Shown here one piece after another: positions 61,982 to 64,000 of a stretch of 64,000 nucleotides of DNA. The notes under the pieces were generated by a model. That model was not told the origin of the DNA. It saw nothing but the letters and a program-made list of their open reading frames with translations, and ran no database searches. The position numbers were made by a program, and so were the translations under genes. Source of the DNA: Planctomycetota bacterium (GTDB lineage Bacteria; Planctomycetota; PUPC01; DSUN01); assembly GCA_035384565.1 (NCBI GenBank), contig DAOOIT010000010.1, positions 57,333 to 121,332 on the forward strand, read 5' to 3'. Position 1 is the stretch's first letter, and each line of letters starts with the position of its first letter.

Positions 61982-63193
61982 TCACTCGCTGCCTGCTTCG
62001 AACCGAAGATCCTCCTCCCAGGCGAGCTTGTCGGTGACGCTCAGGAAGAACTGGGGCCCGTCAATCTCGACAACGATCTCGTTCCTGCCACGTCTCAGGT
62101 TCGCCGGCAACCGCTCCTTGCCGGCGTGGAAGCCTGTCCATGCGGTGCCCTGGTCGTGGAGTTTGACGCCATTGAGCCATACCGTGGCGATGCCGATGCC
62201 CGTGTTGACGAAGGCATCTCGCGCCCTGGCGCACTCGATGGCAGCCACAGCCTGCACGAGCCCCTTGCCTGCAACCTGGTGGACCCGTAGGCCGAAGCCG
62301 TTGCGTCGCACCTGTTCCCACCAGTCCTCGGCCGAGGGCTGCGACGCCGGAGGGGGATCAGGCAGGTGGTAGGTCTTCCACGAGGCATCGGGCGCGAGCT
62401 GCCGCACAACAGCTTCGGTGAGGCGTTGGGGCTTCTGGTGCGCATCGAGCGGCGCGAGGCGCATCTTCCACTCGCGCACGACGCCCGGGAAGAGCGCGGG
62501 GCGGAACTCCCGCGGCAGCGGCACGTCGTGGTGGCCCAGGGCATCGAGGATCGAGCGGGCGATCAGGCTCTGGCCGAGATAGTTGGGGTGGATGCCGTCG
62601 TCGGCCATCAGTTCCCGGCCCTCGCGGCGTGCTGCCTGCATCAGCGTATTGTTCTCCGCGACGGGATAGCCCTCGTCAGCGGCGACCTTGCGGATAACCT
62701 CGATGTACTGCCCCAGAGCGGCGTCGGCGGCCGCGGCTCTCGCCTGGGCCGCGGCGTCGACGCCCTTGCCCGCGTTGATGATGCAGGGCGTCACGAGCAC
62801 CATCGAGCCGCCCTGGGCCTTCACCTTGGCCGAGACCTCGCGCAGGGCCTTCTCATACTCGGTCGGCGGTACGCCGCGGAGCGCATCGTTTGTGCCGGCG
62901 CAGAAGGTCACGAGTGTGGGCCGGAAGACGAGCACGGTTTTCTCGACGCGGGCGGCCATTTGGGGTGCCGTGTCGCTGGCCACGCCGGCGCAAATGACCA
63001 CGGGCGCGGGCCGGCCCGCCGCGCGCAGCGCCTGCACGAGGAGCTGCGGATACGTGCAGCCATCGGTGATCGAGTCGCCCAGGCACACGATGCGGAGCAT
63101 GCGCTGGGATGGCTCGGGGCAACTGCCCCGAGGCGCGCAGGCGACGACAACCGCAGCCGCGATGACTAGCATGATGTGCGGGTATCCGGGCAC
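61982..63193 (-). CDS. Exported SGNH-family hydrolase (GDSL esterase) with C-terminal beta domain
   Basis: 403 aa. The SGNH blocks are complete: V-C-L-G-D-S-I-T-D-G with S41, G-V-A-S-D (block II), A-G-T-N-D with N102, and D-G-I-H-P-N with D199 and H202. Such enzymes remove acetyl or acyl groups from polysaccharides. The N-terminus (hydrophobic to V-V-A-C) may be a lipoprotein signal with C19. GTG 63193 is chosen because AAGGAGG ends 5 nt before it; ATG 63172 lacks a site. A palindrome of the 24-bp family lies 40 nt upstream, and the regulator gene ends there. Confidence 0.85.
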   Translation of the reverse strand: MPGYPHIMLVIAAAVVVACAPRGSCPEPSQRMLRIVCLGDSITDGCTYPQLLVQALRAAGRPAPVVICAGVASDTAPQMAARVEKTVLVFRPTLVTFCAGTNDALRGVPPTEYEKALREVSAKVKAQGGSMVLVTPCIINAGKGVDAAAQARAAAADAALGQYIEVIRKVAADEGYPVAENNTLMQAARREGRELMADDGIHPNYLGQSLIARSILDALGHHDVPLPREFRPALFPGVVREWKMRLAPLDAHQKPQRLTEAVVRQLAPDASWKTYHLPDPPPASQPSAEDWWEQVRRNGFGLRVHQVAGKGLVQAVAAIECARARDAFVNTGIGIATVWLNGVKLHDQGTAWTGFHAGKERLPANLRRGRNEIVVEIDGPQFFLSVTDKLAWEEDLRFEAGSE

Positions 63194-63232
63194 GGGCGCC
63201 TCCTTCGGTCGCGGGCACCATGGGGGAGAGTG

Positions 63233-63258
63233 ATTGCATAGTTGTTCAAGTATGCAAT
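63233..63258. repeat. 24-bp palindrome family, site 2 (inverted orientation)
   Basis: ATTGCATA (63233-63240), G, TTG-TT-CAA, G, TATGCAAT (63251-63258). The centre is TT on the plus strand, opposite to the other copies. It lies just upstream of the SGNH start and contains the stop codon of the regulator's second frame (E-L-H-T-stop). Confidence 0.85.
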
Positions 63259-63771
63259 TCCTTTTCCGGGCCGTGTGCTGCCACGATTGCCAGCAAGCGA
63301 GCGTGCAAAGGTGTCGCACCGTCGGAGGGCTCGCCATCGGCTAACCGACGCAGGATCTGGAGACGACGGAGGTTGGTAAACGCGGTCGCTGCGTGGAACA
63401 CCGTGGCGCGAGCTTCGAGCGGGGGGGGCTGCGTGCGCTTCTCGGGTGCCACCGGCACCGCGGGGGCATTGCCCTTTGCGCGACGGGGCAGGGAGGGCAT
63501 CCCTGAGCCATGCGAGCACCTGGCCGCTGAATGCCGTGTCGCGGTAGGGAGAGCGCGCGATGCAGAAGCAGCGCAGGCCGGAGCGCCGCCGCATGATGAG
63601 GCCCGCTCCGGTGAGACGCGCAAGGTGAGCCGACACGAGATCGAGGCGCATTCCAAGGGCTTGCGCCAGTTGGGAGGGGGTGGCCTCCCGAGTGCCCAGC
63701 AGATGCGCCAGAAGACGCAAGCGGGCCTGGCACGCAACCGTGCGCAGCACGCGAACAATCACCTCGTCCAT
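63246..63771 (-). CDS. ArsR-like HTH regulator, frameshifted at a C8 tract
   Basis: ATG 63771 (GGAGGG upstream) opens a frame with a winged-helix core: R-T-V-A-C-Q-A-R-L-R-L-L-A-H-L-L, P-S-Q-L-A-Q-A-L-G-M-R-L-D-L-V-S-A-H-L-A-R-L, then R-S-G-L-R-C-F-C. After residue 90 it loses protein-like character. In the next frame the sequence continues as A-T-V-F-H-A-A-T-A-F-T-N-L-R-R-L-Q-I-L-R-R-L-A-D-G, like the start of a second ArsR-type domain, ending at 63246. The frames join exactly if the run of eight C (63421-63428, minus strand) had seven. This could be a sequencing error, a decayed gene or a slippage switch. The unshifted frame would run to 63166. Confidence 0.6.
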
Positions 63772-63791
63772 CTCACAGCCCTCCAAAGAGC

Positions 63792-63815
63792 TTGCATAGT
63801 TGAACAACTATGCAA
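63792..63815. repeat. 24-bp palindrome family, site 3
   Basis: TTGCATAGTTG and CAACTATGCAA flank AA: a perfect 11-2-11 palindrome, 21 nt upstream of the regulator's ATG (63771), where an operator would be expected. Confidence 0.85.
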
Positions 63816-63899
63816 TTTGCTTCTCCACCGCCCTCGTGCGCTGCCTGAACGCAGAAGGGCTCGAATGGTGACCTGGCGCCTCTGCGGCAGCGGAGCCCC

Positions 63900-63923
63900 T
63901 TGCTTAGTTGAACAAGTATGCAA
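63900..63923. repeat. 24-bp palindrome family, site 4
   Basis: TTGCTTAGTTG, AA, CAAGTATGCAA (63900-63923), two mismatched pairs, same AA orientation as site 3 and 108 nt from it. No gene is recognisable in the remaining sequence to 64000. Confidence 0.75.
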
Positions 63924-64000
63924 TCTTCTCTTCACACCACAACTACTAGCACTACAACGCTAGAAGACATTGAAGCACTTCCTGAGTTGGGACAACTTGA

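Noticed and set aside
62061..63239. Alternative frames over the SGNH gene and the 63172 ATG start
   Set aside because: They are shadows of the SGNH frame; the GTG at 63193 has AAGGAGG at ideal spacing while the ATG has none.

Overview
This is a GC-rich bacterial segment. Many secreted or Tat-exported proteins, glycoside-degrading enzymes (GH29, GH2, PL22-like), Gfo/Idh/MocA oxidoreductases with twin-arginine signals, a kinase-like protein fused to a formylglycine-generating-enzyme-like domain, and sigma54 response regulators point to an uncultured member of the Planctomycetota or a related PVC lineage, probably a metagenome-assembled genome. This placement is inferred from gene content; no rRNA or tRNA gene was found in the window. 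Promoter-like boxes follow the TTGAC/TTGCC - 16/17 nt - TAnnnT pattern.

Layout. 1-5.2 kb: end of a DUF3863-like protein, an MFS transporter, a YbaK-type deacylase, an NAD-dependent epimerase and an aldo/keto reductase with two 4Fe-4S clusters. 5.3-9.8 kb (minus): a large membrane pseudokinase with an FGE-like C-terminus, and a PfkB sugar kinase. 10.2-14.3 kb: a short Rho factor with a structured upstream region, a Tat-exported molybdopterin oxidoreductase and a secreted trypsin-like protease. 14.3-19.3 kb: a surface-glycan group (GT39-type transferase, WecB epimerase, GT2, methyltransferase). 19.4-25.6 kb (minus): alpha-L-fucosidase, a RelE-type toxin-antitoxin pair, a Gfo/Idh oxidoreductase, a broken GxxExxY gene, and a 718-codon frame containing an in-frame UGA. 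25.9-32 kb: two paralogous secreted hydrolase-like proteins and three small lipoproteins. 32.6-45.9 kb: a 1680-aa GH2 protein, an isocitrate-lyase-family enzyme, a VapBC-like pair, a secreted thioredoxin, MsrA, an oligogalacturonate-lyase-like protein and UvrA. 46.8-48.4 kb: an AAA ATPase with a Cys-rich partner. 48.5-61.5 kb (minus): a regulatory block (FHA-GAF-HD protein, two histidine kinase/NtrC pairs, a 1519-aa TPR protein). 62-64 kb: an SGNH hydrolase and an ArsR-like regulator set among copies of a 24-bp palindrome.

Main discovery. The methionine sulfoxide reductase at 41173-41949 has UGA in place of its catalytic cysteine codon, so it reads as a selenocysteine enzyme. A second gene, at 23398-25554 (minus), has one in-frame UGA that would give a U-G-G-C redox motif. 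Both UGAs are followed at 11-12 nt by a perfect 7-bp hairpin with an AGUU(U/C) loop, fitting a bacterial SECIS element. The second gene would be an undescribed multi-domain selenoprotein. The selenocysteine machinery itself (selA, selB, selC, selD) is not in this window.

A second unusual layer is repeat DNA: the 24-bp palindrome family, a roughly 250-bp fold-back element, a dispersed hairpin repeat and several long inverted repeats between genes.
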